From positions 1 to 54,631 of the forward strand of contig QCDS01000005.1 of NCBI GenBank assembly GCA_003278685.1: 54,631 bases of DNA. Direction: 5' to 3'. Numbering within the stretch: position 1 is the first letter of the stretch; every line of letters starts with the position of its first letter. Shown in pieces: positions 1 to 7,258 of this stretch. Origin of the DNA: Prochlorococcus sp. AG-355-K03 (GTDB lineage Bacteria > Cyanobacteriota > Cyanobacteriia > PCC-6307 > Cyanobiaceae). The position numbers were made by a program, and so were the translations under genes. The notes under the pieces were generated by a model. The model did no database searches, was not told where the DNA came from, and was given only the letters and a program-made list of their open reading frames with translations.

Positions 1-74
1 TCAGAATTTAATATTTTATAAATCCCTGAACCTACAGTTCCAAAACCTACAATCCCAATTTTGCATTTTCTCAT
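1..74 (-). CDS. homoserine dehydrogenase, N-terminal fragment
   Basis: A partial gene runs off the left edge of the window; 24 codons are visible from an ATG at 72-74. The peptide begins MRKCKIGIVGFGTVGSGIYK, with the Gly-rich G-x-G-x-x-G turn of a Rossmann NAD(P)-binding fold at residues 10-15. This matches the start of homoserine dehydrogenase, which reduces aspartate semialdehyde to homoserine on the way to threonine and methionine. It lies 44 bases downstream of sufE on the same strand. With so little sequence, another NAD(P)-dependent dehydrogenase cannot be fully excluded. Confidence 0.6.
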   Translation of the reverse strand, partial: MRKCKIGIVGFGTVGSGIYKILNS

Positions 75-118
75 TTTTTATTTCTTTTAACTTTGAATTT
101 AATTTTATATTATTAGGC

Positions 119-538
119 CTACAAAAATTCATTTGCTTGAGACTGCATTTTCAATAAAATATTTAAAAAACCATTAGATCGTGAAGGGGTTAAGCTTGCT
201 TTTAAACCAGTATCTTCTATAAATTTCTTATCAATTTCAATAACTTCATTTGGTGTTAACTCATTTAATCCACTTATTAGAAAGGCCAACAAACCCTTTG
301 TTATGAGAGCATCAGAATATCCTTCCCAAAATAATTTACCTGCTTTAAAAGTTGCTTTAACAAAAACTTCTGAAACGCATCCTTTAACTTTATTTTCTTC
401 AACAAGGATTTCACTTTCTGGTTGTTTCAATTTTTTACCTAACCACAAAATGTATTCATATTTTCTTTTTGGATCTTCTGATTTCTTCAACTTCTCTACT
501 AATTTTGATAAATTATTGTATTTTTCCTGATTTTCCAT
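119..538 (-). CDS. sufE: cysteine desulfuration protein SufE
   Basis: This 139-residue protein matches SufE in length and pattern. SufE accepts persulfide sulfur from the cysteine desulfurase SufS and passes it to the SufBCD scaffold for Fe-S cluster assembly. The acceptor cysteine is C54 in the motif VKGCVSEV, close to the position of C51 in the Escherichia coli protein. The N-terminal part is rich in Lys and Glu, as in family members. No other suf gene lies nearby, so it is separate from the suf operon. Many proteins in this window need Fe-S clusters (bioB, lipA) or work with Fe-S partners (petH). The start ATG at 536-538 gives the normal family length. Confidence 0.9.
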   Translation of the reverse strand: MENQEKYNNLSKLVEKLKKSEDPKRKYEYILWLGKKLKQPESEILVEENKVKGCVSEVFVKATFKAGKLFWEGYSDALITKGLLAFLISGLNELTPNEVIEIDKKFIEDTGLKASLTPSRSNGFLNILLKMQSQANEFL

Positions 539-578
539 TTTTTTTTAACTATAAATTAATCGTTTAATGAATCTTCTA

Positions 579-1137
579 TTATACAAATATTTCTTTTTCT
601 GTGATAAAGCCTGATAAAGGAACATCCCACTCAGCTCTTGTTAATGGAGTCTTACTTACACAACTAGAAGTTAATACTCCAATGCATGGAACATTTCTCC
701 AATCATTATCTCTCCTTAATTTATCAAAATAACCTCCTCCATAGCCTAATCTTGTTAAATTTTTATCAACAGAAAGACATGGCACAAATATCATGCTTAT
801 CTGCAAATGACTTAATGGGGAAGAGTTATTTGGACTTAGTATCCCTTCAGAATCTTTGGTAAGAGGTTTTTCGTCCCATGGATAAAATACCAACTCTTTT
901 TTTTTCTTTGCATCTAGGCAAAGCTAAAGCAAATTTTTTCTTGAGGCTTCTTATATCAACTTCATTTTTTAGAGGCCAATATATGGCTATAAAACCAATA
1001 TTTTTATATCCCTTAACAAATGAATCAATATATAATCTTACATTCTTTTCTACATTTTCTCTTTGATTGAGTGAGATCCCATCTCTTAGTTTTCTAAACG
1101 TATCCCTCTCCAATTTCTTATCTTCAAAGATCATCAT
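579..1137 (-). pseudogene. 5-formyltetrahydrofolate cyclo-ligase, frameshifted at a poly-A run
   Basis: Two overlapping minus-strand reading frames together make one cyclo-ligase. This enzyme converts 5-formyl-THF to 5,10-methenyl-THF using ATP. The upstream part (847-1137) gives the N-terminal half up to PRCKEKK. The downstream part (579-893) continues with LVFYPWDEKPL and carries the substrate/ATP-loop motif LGYGGGYFDKL. The frame changes at a run of nine T on the plus strand (897-905, nine A in the mRNA). Eight A would fuse the halves as CKEKKELVFYPW and give about 185 residues, the usual family length. The cause could be a real inactivating slip, polymerase slippage that restores some product, or an assembly error. 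No other damage is visible in either half. ruvC starts upstream, ending 9 bases before this gene. Confidence 0.75.
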
Positions 1138-1146
1138 ATTAAATTT

Positions 1147-1620
1147 TCAGTTAAAACCATCTTCATTTAGTTTTGTGAGTGCTATAGCCAATGCATCTGC
1201 TGAATCATCAGGTTTTGGAGGTTTGTTAAGATCTAAGTTATACATAACTGCATCAAGAATTTCTTTCTTAGATGCCTTTCCAGACCCAGCAATTGTTAAT
1301 TTTATCTGAGCAGGTGAATACTCACTAATATGAATTTTTTTAGAGGCCAATACCATCATAATCACCCCTCTGGCCTGCACCACACTAATGGTAGTGCTTG
1401 ACCTGTAAAAGAAAAATTTTTCTACTGCCGCTGCAGTTGGCTTCCAATGATTTAATAGTTCATTAAGATCTTGGAATATCTCATAAAGTCTATCTCCTTC
1501 TTTTTTATCTTTACCTGTCTCAATAACACCACAATCTAATAATATCTTTCTTTCATTTTCTATCTCAATTATTCCATAACCAACTCTAGCCAATCCAGGG
1601 TCAATCCCAATTATTCTCAC
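1147..1620 (-). CDS. ruvC: Holliday junction endodeoxyribonuclease RuvC
   Basis: RuvC resolves Holliday junctions made during recombinational repair, acting as a dimer with the RuvAB motor. The 157-residue protein starts [16 protein letters not shown], placing the first catalytic acid at D7. The second is E67 in AAVEKFFF, and the last pair is D139 and D142 in [12 protein letters not shown]. This is the RNase H-like acidic set of the family at nearly the same spacing as in E. coli. It lies 2 bases downstream of chlI, so the two are probably co-transcribed; that pairing is chromosomal context and not a functional link. The length is normal and the start is clear. Confidence 0.97.
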   Translation of the reverse strand: MRIIGIDPGLARVGYGIIEIENERKILLDCGVIETGKDKKEGDRLYEIFQDLNELLNHWKPTAAAVEKFFFYRSSTTISVVQARGVIMMVLASKKIHISEYSPAQIKLTIAGSGKASKKEILDAVMYNLDLNKPPKPDDSADALAIALTKLNEDGFN

Positions 1621-1622
1621 TG

Positions 1623-2714
1623 TTATTGTGCTTCAGCTGATAATTGAAATTTTGAAAGATTTTCTTTTTCATCTAAATCAAATACTTTACAAAAAGCTTG
1701 AATAACTCTTTCACCAGAATCAACTTGTTCCAAGGGATCTTTTCTAAGTCTATGTCTTAAAGAACAAGAAATAACCCTTGCTATGTCATCTTCTTGAACT
1801 TCAGTTCTGCCCTCAAATGCTGCAATTGCTCTTGCAGATCTATTTGTAACAATATCTCCACGTAAACCATCCACATCTAGTTCTCCGCAGATTGCAGAAA
1901 TATTCAATCTTAAGTCATCGTCCATTTGAACAGAATTTAATATTTCTTGTGCCTTAATAACTTTTTGTTGAAGTTCATCCTGTTGTTTCTCAACACTCAA
2001 TGAAAACTCATCAGGATTATCATCAAAAGAAGTTCTTTGATCAACTACTTGAACTCTTAATTCAGCATCTCTAACTGTCTTAACTTCAACACTCATTCCA
2101 AACCTATCTAATAGTTGAGGCCTTAATTCACCTTCTTCTGGATTTCCTGAGCCAATAAGGACAAACCTCGCAGGATGTCGAACTGAGACCCCCTCCCTTT
2201 CAACTGTATTCCATCCGGAAGCGGCCGAATCCAAAAGTACATCAACTAAATGATCATCAAGTAAATTCACTTCATCAACGTATAGTAAACCTCTATTGGC
2301 TTTAGCCAACAATCCCGGTTCAAATGCTTTAACGCCTTCACTTAAAGCCTTCTCTATATCAATGGTTCCACAAAGCCTGTCTTCAGTAGCCCCTAAAGGC
2401 AAGTCAACCATAGGTACTTGTTTTTGAATACTCTCTAAATTTTCTCCTTGAGTAATTTTTTCCAAAACTTCTTTACTTTGCAAATCAGGATCGACTAGAG
2501 AACTATTATATGGATCGTCTTTAACAACATCGATTGCAGGCAATAAATCAGCTAAGGCTCTGATTGTAGTTGACTTTCCAGTCCCTCTATCACCCATTAT
2601 CATTACTCCTCCAATTCTTGGATCAATAACATTTAACAAGAGAGCCAATTTCATTTCTTCTTGACCAATTACTGCTGTAAAAGGAAAAACTCTTCTTTTC
2701 TTTGTTGTAGGCAC
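1623..2714 (-). CDS. chlI: magnesium chelatase ATPase subunit I
   Basis: ChlI is the AAA+ ATPase subunit of Mg-chelatase, which with ChlD and ChlH inserts Mg2+ into protoporphyrin IX, the committed step to chlorophyll. The 363-residue protein has a Walker A motif GDRGTGKS at residues 41-48, a Walker B motif [10 protein letters not shown] near residue 145, and the arginine-rich sensor region [12 protein letters not shown] near the C-terminus. Length and motif order are typical. The gene stands apart from chlD and chlH. A 117-base AT-rich spacer separates it from the upstream methyltransferase gene and should hold its promoter. Confidence 0.97.
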   Translation of the reverse strand: MPTTKKRRVFPFTAVIGQEEMKLALLLNVIDPRIGGVMIMGDRGTGKSTTIRALADLLPAIDVVKDDPYNSSLVDPDLQSKEVLEKITQGENLESIQKQVPMVDLPLGATEDRLCGTIDIEKALSEGVKAFEPGLLAKANRGLLYVDEVNLLDDHLVDVLLDSAASGWNTVEREGVSVRHPARFVLIGSGNPEEGELRPQLLDRFGMSVEVKTVRDAELRVQVVDQRTSFDDNPDEFSLSVEKQQDELQQKVIKAQEILNSVQMDDDLRLNISAICGELDVDGLRGDIVTNRSARAIAAFEGRTEVQEDDIARVISCSLRHRLRKDPLEQVDSGERVIQAFCKVFDLDEKENLSKFQLSAEAQ

Positions 2715-2831
2715 AGTTTTAGTTTTCTTAAATATTCAAATAATCAATAGATGTTACTTCAGAAAATGTTTTTAGTAAATATCCCTATCAAATTAAAACA
2801 AGAAGTGAACAATAACTAATCAAATTTATAC

Positions 2832-3584
2832 TTACTTATTTTTTTTTGAATTGTTCAAAAACCAGTTTATTTGATGGACAATCCCTCTTAAAACATTTAT
2901 TTCGTGCATTGATGTATTTGCCTTCAAAATAAAATTCTTGAATTTACTGATTTTTGCCTTGGAGGTATGCTTTAAGAGATATCCAACTTGCAAAAGCATT
3001 TCCTCTATCTCCACAAATGTATCATGTACTTCTTTCGATGATGCCAAGTTAAAAACTTTTAATTCATTATTTAAATTCTTTTTAGAAGACTTATTTAATT
3101 CATACAAAACTATTGAAACAGCGTGAGAAAGATTTAATGAAGGATTGTTCTGAGAAGTTGGAATATTAAAAGTTTTATTTGCTAGAAGCAATTCACTGTT
3201 AGTTAAACCTCTATCTTCTCTCCCAAAAATAATTGCTAAATTTTTTATCCTCTTAAAGGTTAAAGTCCAATCAAATATATCTTCAGAAGATACAAAAAAT
3301 GAATCTTTATTTACATCAATCCTTCCACAAGATGCTAAAACCAAATCACAATCAGAAATTGCTTTTTGAAGATCATCAAAAACCTTACAATTTTTAAGAA
3401 ATTTTTGACCTTTAAGAGCCATTTTTTTTGCTTCTAAAGAAAATATGTCGCATTTAGGAGAAACAATTCTTAATTCATCAACTTCAAAATTACTACATAA
3501 TCTAGCAACGCTGCCTACATTTAAAGGGCCACTTGGTTCAACTAAAATTACCTTTAAATTAGAAAAATTTTTTCCCAAAATCAT
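2832..3584 (-). CDS. TrmJ-like SPOUT RNA 2'-O-methyltransferase
   Basis: This 250-residue protein belongs to the SpoU/TrmH-type SPOUT methyltransferases, which use SAM to methylate ribose 2'-OH in tRNA or rRNA. The three family motifs are in order: LNVGSVARLCSNF near residue 21 (motif 1), IFGREDRGLTNSEL near residue 120 (motif 2) and NPSLNLSHAVSIVLYEL near residue 145 (motif 3). The wording of motif 3 and the C-terminal helical tail are closest to TrmJ, which modifies position 32 of tRNA; the exact target is inferred. Its ATG overlaps the last 4 bases of cytM (ATGA type), so translation is probably coupled. Confidence 0.85.
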   Translation of the reverse strand: MILGKNFSNLKVILVEPSGPLNVGSVARLCSNFEVDELRIVSPKCDIFSLEAKKMALKGQKFLKNCKVFDDLQKAISDCDLVLASCGRIDVNKDSFFVSSEDIFDWTLTFKRIKNLAIIFGREDRGLTNSELLLANKTFNIPTSQNNPSLNLSHAVSIVLYELNKSSKKNLNNELKVFNLASSKEVHDTFVEIEEMLLQVGYLLKHTSKAKISKFKNFILKANTSMHEINVLRGIVHQINWFLNNSKKNK

Positions 3585-3967
3585 TCAAGGCTATGAAGAT
3601 ATTTTAATAAATTAGACATATTTACAGGATCAATTTCAAAACTTGGCATAGGAGGAGTTAGGCCTCCAGTAACTTGTTTTATTATCTCTTTATCATTCAA
3701 ACGTTGAGTTATTGAGTGTAAGTCTGGGCCCACTAATCCTCTTGCTGTAATTCCATGACATCCAACACAATTTATCTTAAAAAGAGCATCTCCTTCCTCA
3801 GCAGAGCCATTAAGCTCAAGAGTTTCAATGATATATTTGTTATTTTCATGATGATTTACGGAAAATATTGAAAAACAAATCAATAAAACTCCAAAAGCAA
3901 GAAAAAATATTTTTAAGAAATCTCTCTTAAAGTCTCTTTCTGCTGCAGTTGATGAAGATGTTGACAC
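3581..3967 (-). CDS. cytM: cytochrome cM
   Basis: A small membrane-anchored c-type cytochrome of 128 residues. Residues 18-37 form one hydrophobic segment, an uncleaved anchor, followed by a lumenal or periplasmic haem domain. The haem-binding motif is CVGCH (C67, C70, H71), and M107 in PPMPSF is the likely sixth ligand. Size and layout match cyanobacterial cytochrome cM, whose role is still debated; it has been linked to stress, dark metabolism and control of respiration. The stop overlaps the start of the downstream trmJ-like gene. The 55 bases between it and the divergent petG must carry both promoters. Confidence 0.85.
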   Translation of the reverse strand: MSTSSSTAAERDFKRDFLKIFFLAFGVLLICFSIFSVNHHENNKYIIETLELNGSAEEGDALFKINCVGCHGITARGLVGPDLHSITQRLNDKEIIKQVTGGLTPPMPSFEIDPVNMSNLLKYLHSLE

Positions 3968-4022
3968 AAAAAATATTCTCTATGTAACAATTGTGAATAA
4001 GAAATTTAAAAAAGGCAAAAAA

Positions 4023-4142
4023 ATGATCGAGCCTCTTCTATGTGGAATTGTTTTAGGTTTAGTTCCAATAACTCTTCTTGGATTATTCGTAAGTGCATGG
4101 AATCAATACAGAAGAGGTTCAGGGATGCTGGACATTGATTAA
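4023..4142 (+). CDS. petG: cytochrome b6f complex subunit PetG
   Basis: A 39-codon gene on the plus strand within a mostly minus-strand block. The peptide starts [20 protein letters not shown] and ends with a short polar tail, the recognisable PetG sequence: one membrane helix at about residues 5-27 with its N-terminus MIEPL. PetG is a small integral subunit needed for stability of the cytochrome b6f complex in thylakoids. The known length is 37-39 residues. The last 24 bases overlap the 3' end of rsmD on the other strand. It is divergent from cytM, with 55 bases between them. Confidence 0.95.
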   Translation: MIEPLLCGIVLGLVPITLLGLFVSAWNQYRRGSGMLDID

Positions 4143-4718
4143 AAATGTTAATCTTGACTGCCCATAATTTCTTACATCTATAGTTTCCCACAAAGTACTT
4201 TTTTTTATAAATAGGTTTGGAGAATGTTCACAAATAATTGTTGAATCTTTTTTTAAAAAATTACAATTGAATAATTGATTTAAAACTAATTCATGGAAAT
4301 CCACATCGTAGGGAGGATCTAAATAAACAAAATCAAATTTTAATTTATTTAAATCCATATTTCTAGATGATAAGTTTCTCTCATAATTTGGTTTTGTCCA
4401 TTTCAAAACGTCTGTACAAATAACTTCGATATCATTTCTCCTATTCTCTATGTTCTCCAACGAGAGTAAATTTTCTAAGCAAATTTTTGAGTTGTTTTTG
4501 TTTTTTTCAATTGCAAGTATTTTTCTTGCCCCGTGATTATAGGCTTCACAAGAGATGGCCCCTGTTCCACTAAATAAATCTAACCAATTACTATTTTCAA
4601 CTCTATTGTTCAATATATTAAATATGGCCTCCCTCACTCTCAAAGTTGTAGGTCTGGTATAAGAATTATTTGGACTTTGGAGTTTTTTACCACCTATTAA
4701 TCTTAAGTTAGTCTTCAT
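4119..4718 (-). CDS. rsmD: 16S rRNA (guanine(966)-N2)-methyltransferase
   Basis: RsmD methylates G966 of 16S rRNA. The 199-residue protein has the SAM-binding motif LDLFSGTGA at residues 46-54 and the catalytic DPPY motif at 134-137, in a class I methyltransferase fold. The N-terminal GGKKLQSP and [16 protein letters not shown] segments are typical of RsmD. It sits 13 bases downstream of hisH. Its last seven codons and stop are read antisense to the end of petG, an uncommon tail-to-tail overlap of two conserved genes. A slightly long C-terminus (INVQHP) extends into petG. Confidence 0.93.
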   Translation of the reverse strand: MKTNLRLIGGKKLQSPNNSYTRPTTLRVREAIFNILNNRVENSNWLDLFSGTGAISCEAYNHGARKILAIEKNKNNSKICLENLLSLENIENRRNDIEVICTDVLKWTKPNYERNLSSRNMDLNKLKFDFVYLDPPYDVDFHELVLNQLFNCNFLKKDSTIICEHSPNLFIKKSTLWETIDVRNYGQSRLTFLINVQHP

Positions 4719-4731
4719 CCTTAAATATCTG

Positions 4732-5349
4732 TTATTGAATATTACTCAGCCATCTTCTCAAAAGTTTTTCACCGGTTTTTCCAGATTTTTCCGGATGAAA
4801 TTGACAGGCCAATAAATTATCATTCTCAATCATTGCAGTTAATTTCTCAGAGCCATAATCAACCTGAGCTGCAATAATATTTAAGTCATCTGGTATTGCA
4901 TGATAGGAATGTACAAAATAGACCCAATTATTTAATTCTTCAAGCTCTAATAATGCATTTGGTTTTGTAGGCAAAAGTTGGCACCAACCCATGTGTGGGA
5001 TTCTTTGGTTAACCATATTGGGTATTTTTTGTATTTTTCCTTTTAAGATCCCTAGCCCTTGAACTTTTCCTTCATCACTAGATTCAAAAAGAAGTTGGAG
5101 ACCTAAACATATCCCAAAAAAGGACTTCCCACTTTTAATCCAATTTTTCAAATCAGTTACTAAATCAGTATTTATGAGATTATTCATCGCTGGATCAAAT
5201 GCTCCAACCCCAGGAAGTATTATCGCCTTACAAAGCTTGGAATCATTAAAGTTTTTAATTAATATAATTTCTTCTCCAAGACTTTCAAGAGATTTAGTTA
5301 CAGAATGAATATTACCCATTCCGTAGTCTATAAGTCCAATTTTATGCAA
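4732..5349 (-). CDS. hisH: imidazole glycerol phosphate synthase, glutaminase subunit
   Basis: HisH is the class I glutamine amidotransferase half of IGP synthase. It supplies ammonia to HisF for histidine and AICAR formation. At 205 residues the length is normal. The catalytic triad is visible: C81 in FFGICLGLQLL, and H185 and E187 in CQFHPEKSG. The oxyanion-loop region LPGVGAFDPA is at about 45-54. It is flanked by trxA (11 bases upstream) and rsmD (13 bases downstream), so trxA-hisH-rsmD is likely one transcript. hisF is not nearby. Confidence 0.97.
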   Translation of the reverse strand: MHKIGLIDYGMGNIHSVTKSLESLGEEIILIKNFNDSKLCKAIILPGVGAFDPAMNNLINTDLVTDLKNWIKSGKSFFGICLGLQLLFESSDEGKVQGLGILKGKIQKIPNMVNQRIPHMGWCQLLPTKPNALLELEELNNWVYFVHSYHAIPDDLNIIAAQVDYGSEKLTAMIENDNLLACQFHPEKSGKTGEKLLRRWLSNIQ

Positions 5350-5360
5350 AGCTTTTAAAT

Positions 5361-5684
5361 TTATAAATGCTTAGTTAAAGTGCTCGAAAGAGTTGCTTTT
5401 GGCACAGCACCCACAACGGTATCAACCTTTTGACCACCTTTAAAGATCATTAATGTAGGAATACTTCTAATTCCGTATTGACTGGCTACATTCGGATTTT
5501 CATCTGTGTTTAATTTGAAAACTTTAATTTTCCCTTCAAAGTCTTTTGAGATTTCTTCTACAACTGGAGCGACCATCCTACATGGACCACACCATGGTGC
5601 CCAAAAATCAACCAATACTGGTAGATCACTTTGCAGTACATCTTTGTCAAATGAAGAATCAGTTACGGCTGGAGCTGATGACAT
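5361..5684 (-). CDS. trxA: thioredoxin
   Basis: A 107-residue m-type thioredoxin that reduces protein disulfides, fed by thioredoxin reductases. The active site WCGPC lies at residues 31-35 (redox cysteines C32 and C35) and the cis-proline is in the [10 protein letters not shown] segment. The N-terminal [10 protein letters not shown] extension is short and typical of cyanobacteria. It is the first gene after Yfr1 on the minus strand, with about 90 bases between the small RNA's 3' end and the start codon. hisH follows closely. Confidence 0.97.
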   Translation of the reverse strand: MSSAPAVTDSSFDKDVLQSDLPVLVDFWAPWCGPCRMVAPVVEEISKDFEGKIKVFKLNTDENPNVASQYGIRSIPTLMIFKGGQKVDTVVGAVPKATLSSTLTKHL

Positions 5685-5754
5685 AATTTAAGTATTCCTT
5701 TTTGAAAATTTAGCAGGCAATTCTTTTAAGTGATGATTTCATTACAGATAAAAT

Positions 5755-5760
5755 AATATA
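5755..5760 (-). promoter_or_regulatory. trxA: candidate -10 element for trxA
   Basis: Read on the minus strand this is TATATT inside a very AT-rich stretch, about 70 bases before the trxA start codon and just past the Yfr1 terminator. Prochlorococcus promoters are often recognisable only by the -10 box. I see no clear -35, so this is a weak sequence-based guess. Confidence 0.25.
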
Positions 5761-5775
5761 AGTAACAAAATATCT

Positions 5776-5830
5776 AAAAAAGCCCGATTAATCGGGCGAT
5801 TTAGTGTGTGAGGAGTATGGGGTTTCCCCC
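5776..5830 (-). ncRNA. yfr1: small regulatory RNA Yfr1
   Basis: On the minus strand, a 5' hairpin (GGGG, loop GAAA, CCCC) is followed by the unpaired motif ACTCCTCACAC (5806-5816), which is diagnostic of Yfr1. Then comes the terminator hairpin GCCCGATTAATCGGGC (5782-5797) and six T. The layout of two hairpins flanking the single-stranded CU-rich motif, the length of about 55 nt, and the position between guaB and trxA all match Prochlorococcus Yfr1. In strain MED4, Yfr1 is known to pair through this motif with outer-membrane porin mRNAs and block translation. A TATTAG/TTATTA sequence just upstream could be the -10. The 5' end is inferred from the known RNA. Confidence 0.93.
5782..5797 (-). terminator. 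Rho-independent terminator of Yfr1
   Basis: A perfect self-complementary hairpin, GCCCGATTAATCGGGC, is followed on the minus strand by six T. It is the GC-rich 3' hairpin of Yfr1 and ends that transcript before trxA. Confidence 0.9.
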
Positions 5831-5914
5831 ATCATCTAATAATAACTCCTAATTAGAAAATTTTTCAATTTAATAGTTAATTCACTAAGGTTTTATAATT
5901 TTGCTCTAAATGAA

Positions 5915-7078
5915 CTACTTACCCATCCCAAGCTGCTGAGCTTTTTGATAAACCTTACCCTCTGTAAGAAGCGATGGTGCGATAACTATTTCAACTTCTT
6001 GCATTTCTTTAATATTTTTTGCCCCAAGAGTACTCATTGAGGTTCTAATGGCTCCTAATAAGTTATGTGTTCCATCATCAAGTAAGGCAGGGCCTTTAAT
6101 AATTCTTTCTAAGGTCCCTGTAGAACCAACTTCAATTCTGGTACCCCTTGGCAATACTGGGCTTGGAGTAGCCATACCCCAGTGAAATCCTTTACCAGGA
6201 GCGTTTGAGGATTTTGCTATTGGGGATCCAATCATTACAGCATCTGCTCCACATGCTAAACATTTACAGATATCTCCGCCCGTTACAATTCCTCCATCAC
6301 CAATTATAGGAATATAACGACCACTTTCTTTGAAGAAATCATTTCTTGCCGCACTACAATCAGAAATTGCAGTTGCTTGAGGGATTCCAATTCCCAATAC
6401 TCCTCTTGATGTACATGCCGCTCCAGGTCCTATCCCAACCATTAGTCCTGCAACTCCAGCATCCATGAGAAGTTTTGCAACTTCGTAAGTAACACAATTT
6501 CCTGCTACAACTGGGACATTCATAGATTGGCAAAGATCTTTAATATTTAAGGTTTCCTTACCTTCCATACCAAGATGTTCAGTTGAAACAACTGTTCCTT
6601 GAAGAAAAAATAAATCTATTTTGGAATTATTAATTGTTTCTTTAAACTTAATAGCAGCTTGAGGAGTAGCACTAAAAGCAGCAATACCTCCTCCTTCTTT
6701 GACCTCATTTATTCTTTGTAAAATCAATCCCTCCTTGACGGGTTCACTGTATATCTTCTGCATTAAAGGAACAAAATCATTCTTCCCGACTAATGCAATT
6801 TGGTTCAATATTTCATCAGGATTTTCATATCTTGTTTGTATACCCTCCATATTAATAACTCCTATGGAACCTAATTTTGTGAGTTCTACAGCCGTATTGA
6901 CATCGACGACACTGTCCATAGCACTAGCAACTATCGGAACTTCTCTTTTGATATCACCTATTGACCAAGAAGGATCAGTCAAATCGTAATCAAGTGTTCT
7001 ATTACCTGGGACTAAAGCTATTTCATCAATGCCATAAGCCCTTCTGACTGTTTTATTTAAACCAAGTTCAATATTCAC
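5915..7078 (-). CDS. guaB: GuaB-family IMP dehydrogenase, CBS-less short form
   Basis: A 387-residue member of the IMP dehydrogenase/GMP reductase family, which oxidises IMP to XMP in guanine nucleotide synthesis. The catalytic-loop cysteine is C222 in IGPGAACTSRGVLG, and the phosphate-binding segments VPIVASAMDSV and IPIIGDGGIVTGGD are present. Classical IMPDH has about 490 residues with a CBS domain pair inserted in the barrel. Here the barrel runs uninterrupted, the compact cyanobacterial/actinobacterial type. The ATG at 7076-7078 gives the usual MNIELG start. It lies upstream of Yfr1 and divergent from gyrA across 180 bases. Confidence 0.9.
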   Translation of the reverse strand: MNIELGLNKTVRRAYGIDEIALVPGNRTLDYDLTDPSWSIGDIKREVPIVASAMDSVVDVNTAVELTKLGSIGVINMEGIQTRYENPDEILNQIALVGKNDFVPLMQKIYSEPVKEGLILQRINEVKEGGGIAAFSATPQAAIKFKETINNSKIDLFFLQGTVVSTEHLGMEGKETLNIKDLCQSMNVPVVAGNCVTYEVAKLLMDAGVAGLMVGIGPGAACTSRGVLGIGIPQATAISDCSAARNDFFKESGRYIPIIGDGGIVTGGDICKCLACGADAVMIGSPIAKSSNAPGKGFHWGMATPSPVLPRGTRIEVGSTGTLERIIKGPALLDDGTHNLLGAIRTSMSTLGAKNIKEMQEVEIVIAPSLLTEGKVYQKAQQLGMGK

Positions 7079-7234
7079 GGAATTTTTCTCTTCATTTTGA
7101 TTAAATTAACAACTAAAGGGGTAATAAGCCAAGGTTTATTCAAAAACAACAGGTTTTATTTTGATTTGTGTGTAAATGTGAGTATTTGGGAATTAAATAT
7201 ATATTTTTTTTTATTCATTATGACAATCAGCGAT

Positions 7235-7251
7235 TATTATTAAATAAAGGA
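7235..7251 (+). promoter_or_regulatory. gyrA: candidate -10 box and ribosome binding site of gyrA
   Basis: The sequence TATTAT (7235-7240) resembles a -10 box, and AAAGGA (7246-7251) lies 7 bases before the gyrA ATG, a good Shine-Dalgarno spacing. The two are too close for the same transcript to use both, so the RBS is the stronger call and the true promoter is probably a little further upstream in the T-rich stretch. Confidence 0.35.
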
Positions 7252-7258
7252 TTTTTAT

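Noticed and set aside
4006..4191. 61-residue minus-strand ORF over petG
   Set aside because: It is antisense to petG and overlaps rsmD. The plus-strand petG is a well-known subunit, so this is a shadow.
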